From the NCBI RefSeq assembly GCF_020447205.1, contig NZ_JAJAEL010000027.1:1-64000 (forward strand): 64,000 nucleotides of DNA. Direction: 5' to 3'. Positions 30,534 through 40,112 of the stretch are shown piece after piece. The DNA is from Thalassolituus alkanivorans. GTDB lineage: Bacteria > Pseudomonadota > Gammaproteobacteria > Pseudomonadales > Oceanobacteraceae. The notes under the pieces were generated by a model. That model searched no databases, was not told the origin of the DNA, and was given only the letters and a program-made list of their open reading frames with translations. Position 1 is the first letter of the stretch. Every line of letters begins with the position of its first letter. The position numbers and the translations under genes were made by a program.

Positions 30534-30764
30534 GTATCTGCATGATCCGTCTTGGTGCGCAGACGGTGCATCACGGCTGTTTTTTAGTGCGGATTTTTGC
30601 TGGTTTCCATCTTTATGGGCCAATCTTGCCCTGCAACTCTGGCATAATGTGGCGGTTTTATTCATATTTCTGTTATTCCTGACCAGTTGGCCAAGTTATT
30701 GCTAAATTGGCAATGAATCTGTTTTTAACAGCCTGCATGCAGGTACTACCTTTGGAGCAAAACC

Positions 30765-31850
30765 ATGATGAAGAAACACAAGAACTGGCAACGCTGGGTA
30801 ACGTCTGCGGCTCTGGCGCTGGGTCTGAGCACTGGCGCAATGGCCGAAGATCCGATGAAAGTTGGCTTCGTGTACGTTGGCCCGGTGGGTGATTATGGCT
30901 GGTCTTATGAGCATGACCGTGGTCGTATGGAAGCGCAGAAATTCTTCGGCGACAAAATCGAAACCACCTTTGTTGAGAAAGTACCTGAAGGCGCTGATGC
31001 CGAGCGTGTGATCCGTCAGATGGCGCAGAGCGGTCATGATCTGATTTTCACCACCTCCTTCGGTTTTATGAACCCGACTGAAAAAGTCGCCAAGCGTTTT
31101 CCAAAAGTATTCTTTGAGCACGCAACCGGTTACAAGCGCGCCAAAAACCTCTCTACCTATGTACTGCGTACTTATGAAGGTCGCTATGTTTCCGGTATCG
31201 CTGCCGGCATGATGACCAAAACCAACACCATTGGTTACATTGCTTCTTTCCCGATTCCGGAAGTTATCCGCGATATCAACTCCGTATATATGGCGGCTAA
31301 ATCCGTTAATCCGGATGTAAAAATCAAAATCATGTGGGTAAGCACCTGGTATGACCCGGTTAAAGAAAGCGAAGCCGCCAATGCTCTGATTGATCAGGGC
31401 GTTGACGTGCTGATTCAGCATACCGACTCACCAGCACCATTGATGGCCGCTGAAAAGCGTGGCGTAAAAGCCATTGGTCAGGCATCTGATATGAGCAAGT
31501 TTGCACCGAATGCACACATGTTCTCTATCCGTGATGACTGGGCTCCGCATTACATCAAAACCATTCAGGAAATTATGGATGGCACCTGGAAACCGGAAGA
31601 TTTCTGGGGTGGTTTTGCTGAAGACATGCTGGTGGTTGCCTCTGTTAATGACAACCTGCCCGCTGATGTAAAAACCGCGGTGACAAAAGCGCATGATGAC
31701 ATCAAATCCGGTAAGCTGAAGCCATTTACCGGCCCGATGAAGAGCAATGAAGGTAAGCTGGTGATCGAAGCCGGCCACACCCTGACCGACGAAGAACTGG
31801 CCGGTGTAAACTGGTTTATCGAAGGCATTGACGCTACTATCCCGAAATAA
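30765..31850 (+). CDS. BMP-family ABC transporter substrate-binding protein
   Basis: This is a periplasmic solute-binding protein of the basic membrane protein (BMP/PnrA/Med) family, members of which bind nucleosides or related purines. It has a signal peptide of about 29 residues with cleavage at AMA-EDP and then the family's KVGFVYVGPVGDYGWSYEHDRGR start, FTTSFGFMNP and YVSGIAAGMMTK. Neighbouring genes for an oxygenase and adenine deaminase suggest a purine ligand. No permease or ATPase gene adjoins it, so the rest of the transporter is elsewhere. The start could be either of two adjacent ATGs (30765/30768). A palindromic TTGC...GCAA motif lies upstream at about 30700. Confidence 0.9.
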   Translation: MMKKHKNWQRWVTSAALALGLSTGAMAEDPMKVGFVYVGPVGDYGWSYEHDRGRMEAQKFFGDKIETTFVEKVPEGADAERVIRQMAQSGHDLIFTTSFGFMNPTEKVAKRFPKVFFEHATGYKRAKNLSTYVLRTYEGRYVSGIAAGMMTKTNTIGYIASFPIPEVIRDINSVYMAAKSVNPDVKIKIMWVSTWYDPVKESEAANALIDQGVDVLIQHTDSPAPLMAAEKRGVKAIGQASDMSKFAPNAHMFSIRDDWAPHYIKTIQEIMDGTWKPEDFWGGFAEDMLVVASVNDNLPADVKTAVTKAHDDIKSGKLKPFTGPMKSNEGKLVIEAGHTLTDEELAGVNWFIEGIDATIPK

Positions 31851-31874
31851 TACTGACCTGCGTGTCATTGTTCC

Positions 31875-32148
31875 GGCAGGGCGGCTACGGCCGCTCTGCC
31901 TGCATGGAAGCCAGACCATAAGAGCCCAAGACGCCATTCTCTTGGTAAGAAGGGAAACGCCTTTATCGGTTGTGCCGCAAGGCATCGCAGCATAAACGCG
32001 GTTCCAAAATACCCTCTTGGTAAGAGTGAATACCGGACTTCTTTTTGCGCCAGATAACTATCCACAGCGTAAAAAGACACCTGCCGGGTACGGATGTTCG
32101 CAAGACTCTTGTTGGCCGCCAGGTGCTTATTTTTAATAAAAAAGGCAC
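31875..32148 (+). promoter_or_regulatory. structured leader with tandem look-alike hairpins upstream of the oxygenase gene
   Basis: This ~300-base gene-free gap lies inside an apparent operon. It begins with an eleven-pair GC-rich stem (31875-31900) lacking a T tract. Two small hairpins follow, at 31934-31953 and 32014-32026, which share the 12-mer CTCTTGGTAAGA. The last hairpin (32123-32148) has GTGC/GCAC ends and A/T-rich arms and encloses the AAAGG that should serve as ribosome-binding site for the next gene. This looks like a regulatory RNA that could act on translation. I could not match it to a riboswitch class I know. Confidence 0.45.
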
Positions 32149-32153
32149 GAACT

Positions 32154-34204
<2,051 letters not shown>

Positions 34205-34251
34205 GGTTTTTACACCCGCCCGCGGCTTTACTTGCCAACCACGATAAAAAA

Positions 34252-34285
34252 GAAACCGCATACCGGAAACGGAATGCGGTTTTTT
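34252..34285. terminator. bidirectional terminator
   Basis: AAACCGCAT and ATGCGGTTT arms with A and T runs on both sides make a terminator usable from both directions: after adenine deaminase on the plus strand and after the hypothetical gene on the minus strand. Confidence 0.88.
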
Positions 34286-34334
34286 ACGAGCGGGGATAGC
34301 TCCGTGCCGGCGAGAGAAACGTGTTTATCAAGAA

Positions 34335-34853
34335 TCAGCAGGAATGGCTCCCGGTGACTGTTAGCCGTTTGGCTGCTGCAGCCAGTAAGCATCTGGAATA
34401 TAGATGATGAAAGCCTCCCAGTGCATGAAACAGAAAACCAAATTTCCCTCCGGCGCGTGCCGGGAATACTGCAGAGCCAAAGTATAAGCGGGTTGCAGGT
34501 GCCTCTCCGTTCTTTAATATCTCAGCAGAGGGTTCAATATAAAGCCATGAGCGCGTCTGACCAAAGGCCAGCAAAATTTCACGATCCGATCTCTGTTCCA
34601 CGCGCCATGCTGAAAAGCGCTTGGCTGCACTATAGGCCAGATCCCGCACCTGGCTGTCACTGGATGGGCAAGCCAATATTTTAGCCAGCAGCCAGCGTTC
34701 GGTTTTAAACAGCCGCGTCGTATAAAAGGCTTCTATAAATTCAGCTAAACCCAAATTTCCAGGCACTGTGATGGTGTAGCAATCGGTAAAGGCTCCGGAA
34801 GTCTGGCAGCTGGCAAGAAAAGAATGTTCAGGAACGGAAGACAGAGCAGGCAT
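34335..34853 (-). CDS. hypothetical protein
   Basis: This 172-residue protein has no signal peptide or membrane segment I can identify. A conserved-looking core runs FTDCYTITVPGNLGLAEFIEAFYTTRLFKTER, SAWRVEQRSDREILLAFGQTRSWLYIEP and TRLYFGSAVFP. I recall similar uncharacterised proteins in marine gammaproteobacteria, but no function. It stands alone between a bidirectional terminator and a repeat element. Coding is supported by the continuous frame and the AGAGG upstream of the ATG. A ligand-binding or START-like fold is possible but unproven. Confidence 0.7.
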   Translation of the reverse strand: MPALSSVPEHSFLASCQTSGAFTDCYTITVPGNLGLAEFIEAFYTTRLFKTERWLLAKILACPSSDSQVRDLAYSAAKRFSAWRVEQRSDREILLAFGQTRSWLYIEPSAEILKNGEAPATRLYFGSAVFPARAGGKFGFLFHALGGFHHLYSRCLLAAAAKRLTVTGSHSC

Positions 34854-34877
34854 CGAATATAACCTCTTAAAGGAGTA

Positions 34878-34967
34878 ATGATTGCTGATAAATGTCCGTA
34901 TTCAGCACCCATTCAGATTAAAGCCTGGGGCCTGTTAACACTAATTAAACAGGCCGGATTTACTTAG
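34878..34967 (+). CDS. possible 29-residue small ORF ending inside a repeat
   Basis: An ATG preceded by a near-perfect AAAGGAG site at the right distance opens a 29-codon frame (MIADKCPYSAPIQIK...). Its second half is encoded by the mobile-looking repeat at 34928-34980, which also supplies the stop. It may be a real micropeptide gene truncated by repeat insertion or chance. Evidence is only the ribosome-binding site. Confidence 0.2.
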   Translation: MIADKCPYSAPIQIKAWGLLTLIKQAGFT

Positions 34968-34980
34968 AGTTAACAGGCCC
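34928..34980. repeat. fused terminal repeats of the MITE-like element
   Basis: This 53-base near-palindrome consists of the right end of the 272-bp element at 36859-37130 joined directly to its left end, with GTTAAC where that copy has GTCGAC. The arms are GGGCCTGTTAACACTAA... and, reversed, GGGCCTGTTAACTCTAAG.... It looks like an internally deleted copy, or a head-to-tail junction. Confidence 0.75.
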
Positions 34981-35253
34981 TGGTATTTCCGGTAATAAGC
35001 GGCTGTTGTTCAGTCCCCGTTGTTCAGACCCCGCATTACTGGTGCGGACAGAGGCTCCTTGTGTGACCTGAGTAAAGGATTCTGCTGGGGAGGTCTGTTG
35101 CTCCGTATACTGACGTTGCCGGAATTCAGCGACGACGATGCAGTCACTGCGGCTGGCTCCGCTGGCGCAGCAACCGACCCAGCCGGAAGCCGGCGATGAG
35201 CTGGCCCTGAATGGCCAGCCCGGATAGGCGATCAGCGCTCTGAGCTGGCAGCC
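34981..35253. other. intergenic region with an open but unsupported frame
   Basis: No gene is supported here. On the minus strand the frame of the AhpD-like gene stays open for about 97 codons beyond its TGA, running to a stop in the repeat at 34928-34980, but has no start codon giving a long protein and no recognisable domain. It may be a decayed gene fragment or chance in GC-rich sequence. Confidence 0.4.
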
Positions 35254-35715
35254 TCAGTCAAAGTCACCCGGCTGGTAAGAGCCCACATCAGCACCAAATC
35301 CCACGGCAAAGCGGTTCCAGCTGTTGATATTGCAGATGGCCAGCGTCAGGCTGGTAAGCTCGGCATCGGTAAAGGACTGACGCACATCATCCAGAAGCTG
35401 CTCTGCCGGATGCTGTTGAGACAACAGCGTCAGGGCTTCTGCCCAGGCCAGTGCCGCCTGTTCGCGCGGACTGAAAAAGGGGGCTTCACGCCAGGCGCTG
35501 AGCGTGTAAAGACGCTGTTCGCTCTCGCCGGCTGCGCGGGCATCTTTACTGTGCATATCCAGACAATAGGCACAGCCGTTCAGCTGCGAAACCCGCAGTT
35601 TCACCAGTTCCAGCAGCGATTTTTCCAGTCCGCATTCTTTCAGATATTGCTCACCGGCCATTAAGGGCTTCATGGCGGCGGGGGCCGCCTGATAGTAGTT
35701 AAGACGCTGAGTCAT
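35254..35715 (-). CDS. carboxymuconolactone decarboxylase family protein (AhpD-like)
   Basis: This small alpha-helical protein of the AhpD/CMD fold (153 residues) has the redox signature ACYC-type: NGCAYCLDMHSKDAR, with the CxxC pair and nearby His typical of alkylhydroperoxidase AhpD-core proteins. Such proteins are predicted peroxidases or thiol oxidoreductases; the true substrate is unknown. It is divergent from an AraC-family regulator 190 bases away, which probably controls it. The pair is bracketed by copies of the same repeat (34928 and 36740). Confidence 0.9.
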   Translation of the reverse strand: MTQRLNYYQAAPAAMKPLMAGEQYLKECGLEKSLLELVKLRVSQLNGCAYCLDMHSKDARAAGESEQRLYTLSAWREAPFFSPREQAALAWAEALTLLSQQHPAEQLLDDVRQSFTDAELTSLTLAICNINSWNRFAVGFGADVGSYQPGDFD

Positions 35716-35908
35716 AAGGCTCTCCTTATTGCGTTTGGTTAATCGTGATGAGGTTGAAATACCTGTGCAGAGTAACGGCCAGCTCCCGGCAGAAATTGTA
35801 AAAATACGACATGCGCAAGGCTTTTACGGTGCTGTGAGGCGCTTGGGAGGTTTGTTAGACTGTCGATAACCGCCGTCTGCAATGCAGCGGCAGAACCGCT
35901 GCACGGGT

Positions 35909-36715
35909 ATGGCAATGACACAGCATCTTACTCATCTTGGATTCCGGTTTTTCCGGCCAACAACGGCATTACAGCCGCTGGTACAGTGTTATTGGCATAT
36001 CCGCTGTCATGTGGGGCAGTCGGCACTGGCCGATGAATTTCTGCACCCTGAAGGAGGTTCGGGTGTGGTGTTTAATTTTGCCGATCCGCTGATTTTCAAT
36101 GGCCAGCCTTATCTCAGCCCCTGTTTGTTAATTGGTCCTGCGCAACGTACGGGCACCTTGACACTGAGCGGTCAGGTCGATGCTATTGGCGTGCGCTTTT
36201 ATCCTGGTGCGGCACATGCATTTTTTCAGCTGCCGCTGGCCGAGCTGAATGGTTGTCTGTTACCGGTTACGGATCTGCCTTTGGAAGCAAGCTGGCAGCA
36301 GGTATGGGAAGTGGATGCGGTCAATGAACGTTTGCAACAGATTGAACTCTGGCTGCTGCGCCAGCTGGATGTGCAGATTCAGGCAAAAAATCCTCTGGTG
36401 GCGTTGTTGCCTTCATTGCCAGACAGCGGGCAGTTTTCTACCGCCGACCTGGCCCGGCGCATGGCACTGGGAGAGCGTCAGGTTGAGCGATTATTCCGGC
36501 AATGGGTCGGTCTGACACCGAAACAGCTGGCCCGTATCCGTCGCGTTCAGCACGCACGGGAATTACTGAAAACAGCGCCAGCCGATCTGACGGGAACGGC
36601 TTATAACGCCGGCTATTTCGATCAGGCACATTTTATTCATGATTTTAAACAGGTGGTGGGCCTTACCCCCGGGCAGTACCGGCAGCGACTGAAGCAGCGC
36701 GATCGTTTGGAGTAA
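35909..36715 (+). CDS. AraC family transcriptional regulator
   Basis: The C-terminal ~100 residues form the AraC double helix-turn-helix: STADLARRMALGERQVERLFRQWVGLTPKQLARIRRVQHA and then TAYNAGYFDQAHFIHDFKQVVGLTPGQYR. The N-terminal ~170 residues resemble the DUF6597-type sensing domain found in regulators of this kind (LQPLVQCYWHIR, HPEGGSGVVFNF). Its divergent neighbour, the AhpD-like gene, is the likely target. The start at 35909 is a choice between ATGs at 35909 and 35915; an earlier in-frame codon at 35882 adds nine residues. Confidence 0.9.
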   Translation: MAMTQHLTHLGFRFFRPTTALQPLVQCYWHIRCHVGQSALADEFLHPEGGSGVVFNFADPLIFNGQPYLSPCLLIGPAQRTGTLTLSGQVDAIGVRFYPGAAHAFFQLPLAELNGCLLPVTDLPLEASWQQVWEVDAVNERLQQIELWLLRQLDVQIQAKNPLVALLPSLPDSGQFSTADLARRMALGERQVERLFRQWVGLTPKQLARIRRVQHARELLKTAPADLTGTAYNAGYFDQAHFIHDFKQVVGLTPGQYRQRLKQRDRLE

Positions 36716-36739
36716 GCCGGGCGAAAAACAGTGGGTTTA

Positions 36740-36768
36740 GGGCCTGTTTAATTAGTGTTAACAGGCCC
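36740..36768. repeat. solo end of the MITE-like element
   Basis: This 29-base palindrome has GGGCCTGTT and AACAGGCCC arms, and its reverse complement is identical over 28 bases to the right-end part of the copy at 34928. It is a single terminus of the repeat family, 25 bases after the AraC gene. Confidence 0.7.
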
Positions 36769-36783
36769 TGGTGCGGTAAAAAT

Positions 36784-36813
36784 AAAAGCGCGGGTTATTT
36801 AACCGGCGCTTTT
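36784..36813. terminator. terminator after the AraC gene
   Basis: AAAAGCGC(G)GGTT-ATTT-AACC(G)GCGCTTTT is a twelve-pair hairpin with symmetric A and T ends, usable in both directions. Confidence 0.8.
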
Positions 36814-36858
36814 GCACGGCTCAGCGGAAGTTTAACCGCCAGCGTTAAAACGGGTTAT

Positions 36859-37130
36859 CCTAGGGCCTGTCGACACTAAGTAAATCCGGCCTGCTGAGAG
36901 CCAGCTTTTCTCAGAACAAGGAGAGAGGAGTGATATTAGCGGGCTAAATGAATGACGAACGACGAAGTTAATGAGGAAAACTGGCCACAGCCCGAAGGGT
37001 TATGGCTAAAAATCCCTCATCCTGCGTTGCTGTTCGTTCGCTTAACCCGTTAGGCCACACTCTCAGCGCCTTGTTTGAGATATTTTTAGCCAATAACAGG
37101 CCTGTTTAATTAGTGTCGACAGGCCCTAGG
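36859..37130. mobile_element. 272-bp foldback (MITE-like) non-autonomous element
   Basis: The element is bounded by perfect 21-base inverted repeats starting CCTAGGGCCTGTCGACACTA; similarity extends to about 35 bases. The interior is also an imperfect inverted repeat: TCTCAGAACAAGG (36909) matches CCTTGTTTGAGA (37069), and GACGAACGACG (36953) matches the reverse of a CGTTGCTGTTCGTTCG block (37025). It has no open frame for a transposase. Shared terminal sequence occurs at 34928, 36740 and 40053, so this is a repeat family probably moved by a transposase elsewhere. The CTAG inside each outer end may be a target duplication. Confidence 0.75.
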
Positions 37131-37152
37131 CACCTCTTAATAATTCAGCGCC
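37129..37152. repeat. palindromic short repeat, copy 1
   Basis: This 24-base stretch directly abuts the MITE-like element and is 21/24 identical to 59740-59763. The shared core is GGCACCTCT-AAT-ATTCAG-GCC. It has weak dyad symmetry and is REP-like. Confidence 0.5.
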
Positions 37153-37221
37153 GGCTCCGGCTTACTGAAAAAGTTCAGATCAAGGTGCCCTTGTTCAGTG
37201 AGGCGGAATATCGGCACTGTG

Positions 37222-37677
37222 CTACTGTGTTGTGCGGTTTTTAATGAGACTGAACAGGGCATAAAGGTTTACAAGATTCAGGCTGGCGACGATCGTGCAG
37301 AACAGATAACCAAAGAGCAGGGCATCGCCCAATAAAAAAACAACGACAACACTGAAATAAAGTAACCATCCACCTGCTGCTAACTGTGCAATGTTGTTCA
37401 ACAGCTTCATCCGGTAAGACTCGGGGTTGAGCAGGTTAATGAACAGCGGTGCAAAAAAGGTAGTAATTAACAGGAATGCTTCAATGAGATCGGTCGAAAT
37501 CTGCGACATAATTTTATCGTAGACAACGTAGGTTTCTGTCACCCTTTCGCGGCTCAGTTCGTTGACCCCCTCACCTCCGCCATTGGGTGTCAGTACGATC
37601 GTCCTCGTGCATTGAGAGAGTGGTGCAAACATAAATGCGATGATCATGACTGTCAGTATCGTGCGTATTTTTCTCAT
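37222..37677 (-). CDS. hypothetical membrane protein
   Basis: This 151-residue protein has an N-terminal hydrophobic segment (MRKIRTILTVMIIAFMFAPLSQC, possibly a signal sequence), a short polar loop with NGGGEGVNELSRERVTETYVVYD, and three further hydrophobic segments (about residues 65-82, 95-118, 120-142). The Cys after LSQ does not fit a strict lipobox. No family is recognised. The gene sits between the MITE-like element and a divergent dehydrogenase operon. Confidence 0.65.
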   Translation of the reverse strand: MRKIRTILTVMIIAFMFAPLSQCTRTIVLTPNGGGEGVNELSRERVTETYVVYDKIMSQISTDLIEAFLLITTFFAPLFINLLNPESYRMKLLNNIAQLAAGGWLLYFSVVVVFLLGDALLFGYLFCTIVASLNLVNLYALFSLIKNRTTQ

Positions 37678-37998
37678 AATGCTCCTTGAATCCCGTGTTC
37701 TTTTTACGCCCGGCAGAAAAAATCCTGAATATTTAAAGCGGTTTCTGATACCGCTATCCCTGCCTTATCACTGGGTTATTGAAGGTAAGGGTATTGAAGG
37801 TGAGGGTACTGAGGTTGCCGGGTTCAATCAATGCCAGAAAGAGTGATTAGCGGAGATGGCTGGGTATCTGCAGATTTACCACTGCACACAACGGGGAAAA
37901 ACAGCGGAGAGTGTGTAGTACAGCATGGTTACCCGCTCCGGCACTCCGTTATACTGCGTCTGCTATCAGAAACCAGGAGCGAGGCACCAGTCATCAGG
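37678..37998. other. intergenic region without a supported gene
   Basis: These 321 bases separate two divergent genes. The downstream dehydrogenase frame runs open through much of it, but without conserved residues. A short imperfect tandem repeat with period 15 (units like GGTATTGAAGGTGAG) lies at about 37784-37820. Promoters for both flanking genes should be here. Confidence 0.5.
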
Positions 37999-39117
37999 AT
38001 GAAAACAGTCGTTGTATTGGGCGGTTATGGAAACTTCGGTAAGCGCATTTGTGAGACTCTGGCGCAGGACAGCGGTATCCGTTTACTGTGCAGTGGGCGT
38101 CATTCTGATAAAGCCCGTGCCCTGGTTGCTCAGTTGCAGCCGTCAGCCAAAGCAGAATTACAGGCCGTTGTGCTGGATATCAACGCGGCCGATTTCCGCG
38201 CACAGCTGCAGGATTTAACGCCGTTTCTGGTTATTCATACCGGTGGGCCTTTTCAGGGGCAGAATTATCGTGTTGCCGAAGCCTGTATTGCTGTTGGTGC
38301 GCATTATCTGGATCTTGCCGATGACCGTCGTTTTGTCTGCGATATAACCTTACTTAATAAACAGGCTGAAGATGCCGGAGTGCAGATCATCAGTGGTGCC
38401 AGCTCGGTACCGGGGTTGTCGTCGGCGGTTATTGAACATTATCAATCAGACTTCCGGCAGATCGACAGCATTGATATTGCTATCGCACCGGGTAATCAGG
38501 CTGAACGCGGTGAAGCAACGCTGCGTGGCATTTTGTCGTACACCGGCCGTCCTTTCTCTGTGTTTGAACAGGGACGTGTACGTACGGTGTATGGCTGGAT
38601 GAATTCCCGGCGTAAATATTTTGGCCCAGGGTTGGGATGGCGTTGGCTGGCGAATGTGGATGTGCCCGATCTGGAACTGTTCCCGGCGCAGTTTGCGGTT
38701 ACTGAGCGGGTACGTTTTCAGGCCAGTCTTGAGCTGACGTTTCTGCATTTTTCGATGCTGGCGATGGCTTCACTGGCGCGTCTGCGCCTGATTAAAAACT
38801 GGGCACCGGCAACGGCTCTGATTTATCGGATGAGCCATTGGTTCAGTAAACTGGGCAGCGCTGATGGTGCGATGCAGATTGATATCGCCGGACTGAATAC
38901 GCAGTGTGCAGCCAGCAGGCTTTGTTGGCGTCTGGAGGCTTATGATGGTATTGGCCCTTTTATCCCCACATTGTCGACCATCATCATCGCCAGACAATTG
39001 CTGGCAGGGCAGGTGAATCCCGGTGCCAGAGCCTGCAGCGGTGAATTTTCGCTGGCGGAGTTTTATCCTTATGCACAGAGCTTAGGGCTGGTGATCAGGG
39101 AGGAGCAGGGTGACTGA
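37999..39117 (+). CDS. saccharopine dehydrogenase-like NAD(P)-binding protein
   Basis: This is a predicted oxidoreductase with an N-terminal Rossmann fold: VVVLGGYGNFGKRICETLA (GxGxxG-type), CSGRHSDKA and VIHTGGPFQGQNYRVAEACI, typical of the saccharopine dehydrogenase NADP-binding family. The C-terminal half is less conserved. The substrate is unknown; true saccharopine dehydrogenase activity is unlikely. I choose the ATG at 37999 because the conserved domain starts there; the frame extends 56 codons upstream. The next gene overlaps its end by eight bases, forming a three-gene operon with two small membrane proteins. Confidence 0.85.
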   Translation: MKTVVVLGGYGNFGKRICETLAQDSGIRLLCSGRHSDKARALVAQLQPSAKAELQAVVLDINAADFRAQLQDLTPFLVIHTGGPFQGQNYRVAEACIAVGAHYLDLADDRRFVCDITLLNKQAEDAGVQIISGASSVPGLSSAVIEHYQSDFRQIDSIDIAIAPGNQAERGEATLRGILSYTGRPFSVFEQGRVRTVYGWMNSRRKYFGPGLGWRWLANVDVPDLELFPAQFAVTERVRFQASLELTFLHFSMLAMASLARLRLIKNWAPATALIYRMSHWFSKLGSADGAMQIDIAGLNTQCAASRLCWRLEAYDGIGPFIPTLSTIIIARQLLAGQVNPGARACSGEFSLAEFYPYAQSLGLVIREEQGD

Positions 39118-39577
39118 TTATTTTCTGCTGAAAACGCTGCACATTCTCTCGGCGGTCGTATTAATGGGCACCGGCAGTGGCATTGCTTTTTTTATGTTAA
39201 TGGCGGTTCTCAGCCGCAGTCAGGAAACAATCCGTAATGTCAGCAGGATCGTTATTCTGGCGGATTGGTTGTTTACCGCTCCGGCGGTTTTAGTGCAGCT
39301 GATCTCCGGTGTGTGGTTGATGTCTCTGCTGAATGTCAGTTTTACCTCGCCGTGGTTTCTGACGGTCGCTGCGCTGTTTATATTGATTGGTTGCTGCTGG
39401 CTGCCGGTGGTCTGGATTCAGTATCAGTTACACCGCGAAGCCTGTATGGAAAATGGTTTTTTAAGCGCACGCTTTAAACGTCTGATGCGACTCTGGATTG
39501 TATTGGGAATACCGGCATTCGCTGCAATGCTGGTGCTTTTCTTGTTGATGGTGGCCAAGCCTCTGGCGGTAATATGA
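39110..39577 (+). CDS. DUF2269 family integral membrane protein
   Basis: This 155-residue membrane protein has four hydrophobic segments (about 8-30, 48-70, 80-100, 128-150). The opening FLLKTLHILSAVVLMGTGSGIAFFM is typical of DUF2269, with a His that could bind a cofactor. Function is unknown. It overlaps both neighbours (eight bases with the dehydrogenase, four with the DoxX-like gene), so the three products are probably made together. Confidence 0.85.
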   Translation: MTDYFLLKTLHILSAVVLMGTGSGIAFFMLMAVLSRSQETIRNVSRIVILADWLFTAPAVLVQLISGVWLMSLLNVSFTSPWFLTVAALFILIGCCWLPVVWIQYQLHREACMENGFLSARFKRLMRLWIVLGIPAFAAMLVLFLLMVAKPLAVI

Positions 39578-39945
39578 CGGCATTACAGCAAACGTTCGGT
39601 CGCTGGACGCTGAGCCTGCTTTGGCTTATTACGGCGCTGGTGTCGGTCGCGACGGCGCAGGATATTGGTCTGGTGATCTTACAGCAGGGTGGCGTAGCCG
39701 ATGCTCTGGCTCCCTGGCTGCTCTATGGTGGCAGTATTGTAGATGCGCTTTTAGGACTATGGCTGTTACTGCCCTGGGCGCAACGTCTGTGTTTTCAGAT
39801 ACAGCTGATCACTATTGCGGTTTATAGCGTACTGCTGTCGGTTATTGCTCCTGAGTTCTGGTGGCATCCGTTTGCGCCGGTGGTTAAAAACCTGCCGATT
39901 ATGGTACTTATCTGGATTCTGATGCCAGGAAAATCAATATCCTGA
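39574..39945 (+). CDS. DoxX-like family membrane protein
   Basis: This 123-residue protein has four hydrophobic segments and resembles the DoxX_2/DoxX-like family (WLITALVSV at the N-terminus, LLYGGSIVDALLGLWLL, PFAPVVKNLPIMVLIWIL). Such genes often follow NAD-dependent dehydrogenase or epimerase-like genes, as here. Its function is unknown; a link to quinone or redox chemistry is suggested by the family name only. A strong terminator follows. Confidence 0.8.
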   Translation: MTALQQTFGRWTLSLLWLITALVSVATAQDIGLVILQQGGVADALAPWLLYGGSIVDALLGLWLLLPWAQRLCFQIQLITIAVYSVLLSVIAPEFWWHPFAPVVKNLPIMVLIWILMPGKSIS

Positions 39946-40009
39946 TCGCGGTCAGGACGGCGCTTTATTCAGATCCTGTGCTGCGCTTAAACCGGAGCTT
40001 AAAATAAAA

Positions 40010-40041
40010 AACCGCCGGTTGTTCGCAACCGGCGGTTTTTT
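40010..40041. terminator. terminator after the DoxX-like gene
   Basis: ACCGCCGGTTG-TTCG-CAACCGGCGGT has an eleven-pair stem with a stable TTCG loop, a T run after it and an A run before it. Confidence 0.93.
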
Positions 40042-40052
40042 ATTGAACGTCT

Positions 40053-40066
40053 TAAACAGGCCCTAA
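40053..40066. repeat. fragment of the MITE-like terminal repeat
   Basis: TAAACAGGCCCTAA matches the end of the repeat family at 36859-37130 and lies between two terminators, directly beside the second hairpin. It is short, so a chance match is possible. Confidence 0.4.
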
Positions 40067-40097
40067 AACACCGCTGAATTATTTATTCAGCGGTGCT
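40064..40097 (-). terminator. terminator of the enoyl-CoA hydratase/isomerase gene
   Basis: On the minus strand CACCGCTGAAT and ATTCAGCGGTG form an eleven-pair stem followed by TTTTA, 16 bases after the stop of the gene at 40113. Confidence 0.85.
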
Positions 40098-40112
40098 TTA
40101 AAAGTACTGAAC

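Noticed and set aside
31875-32148. Assignment of the leader to a purine, xanthine (NMT1) or guanidine riboswitch class
   Set aside because: The purine-riboswitch core, the ykkC blocks and ACGR loops are not present, and I cannot recall the NMT1 consensus well enough to claim a match.
36859-37130. Complete insertion sequence
   Set aside because: Only 272 bases with no transposase frame; non-autonomous at best.
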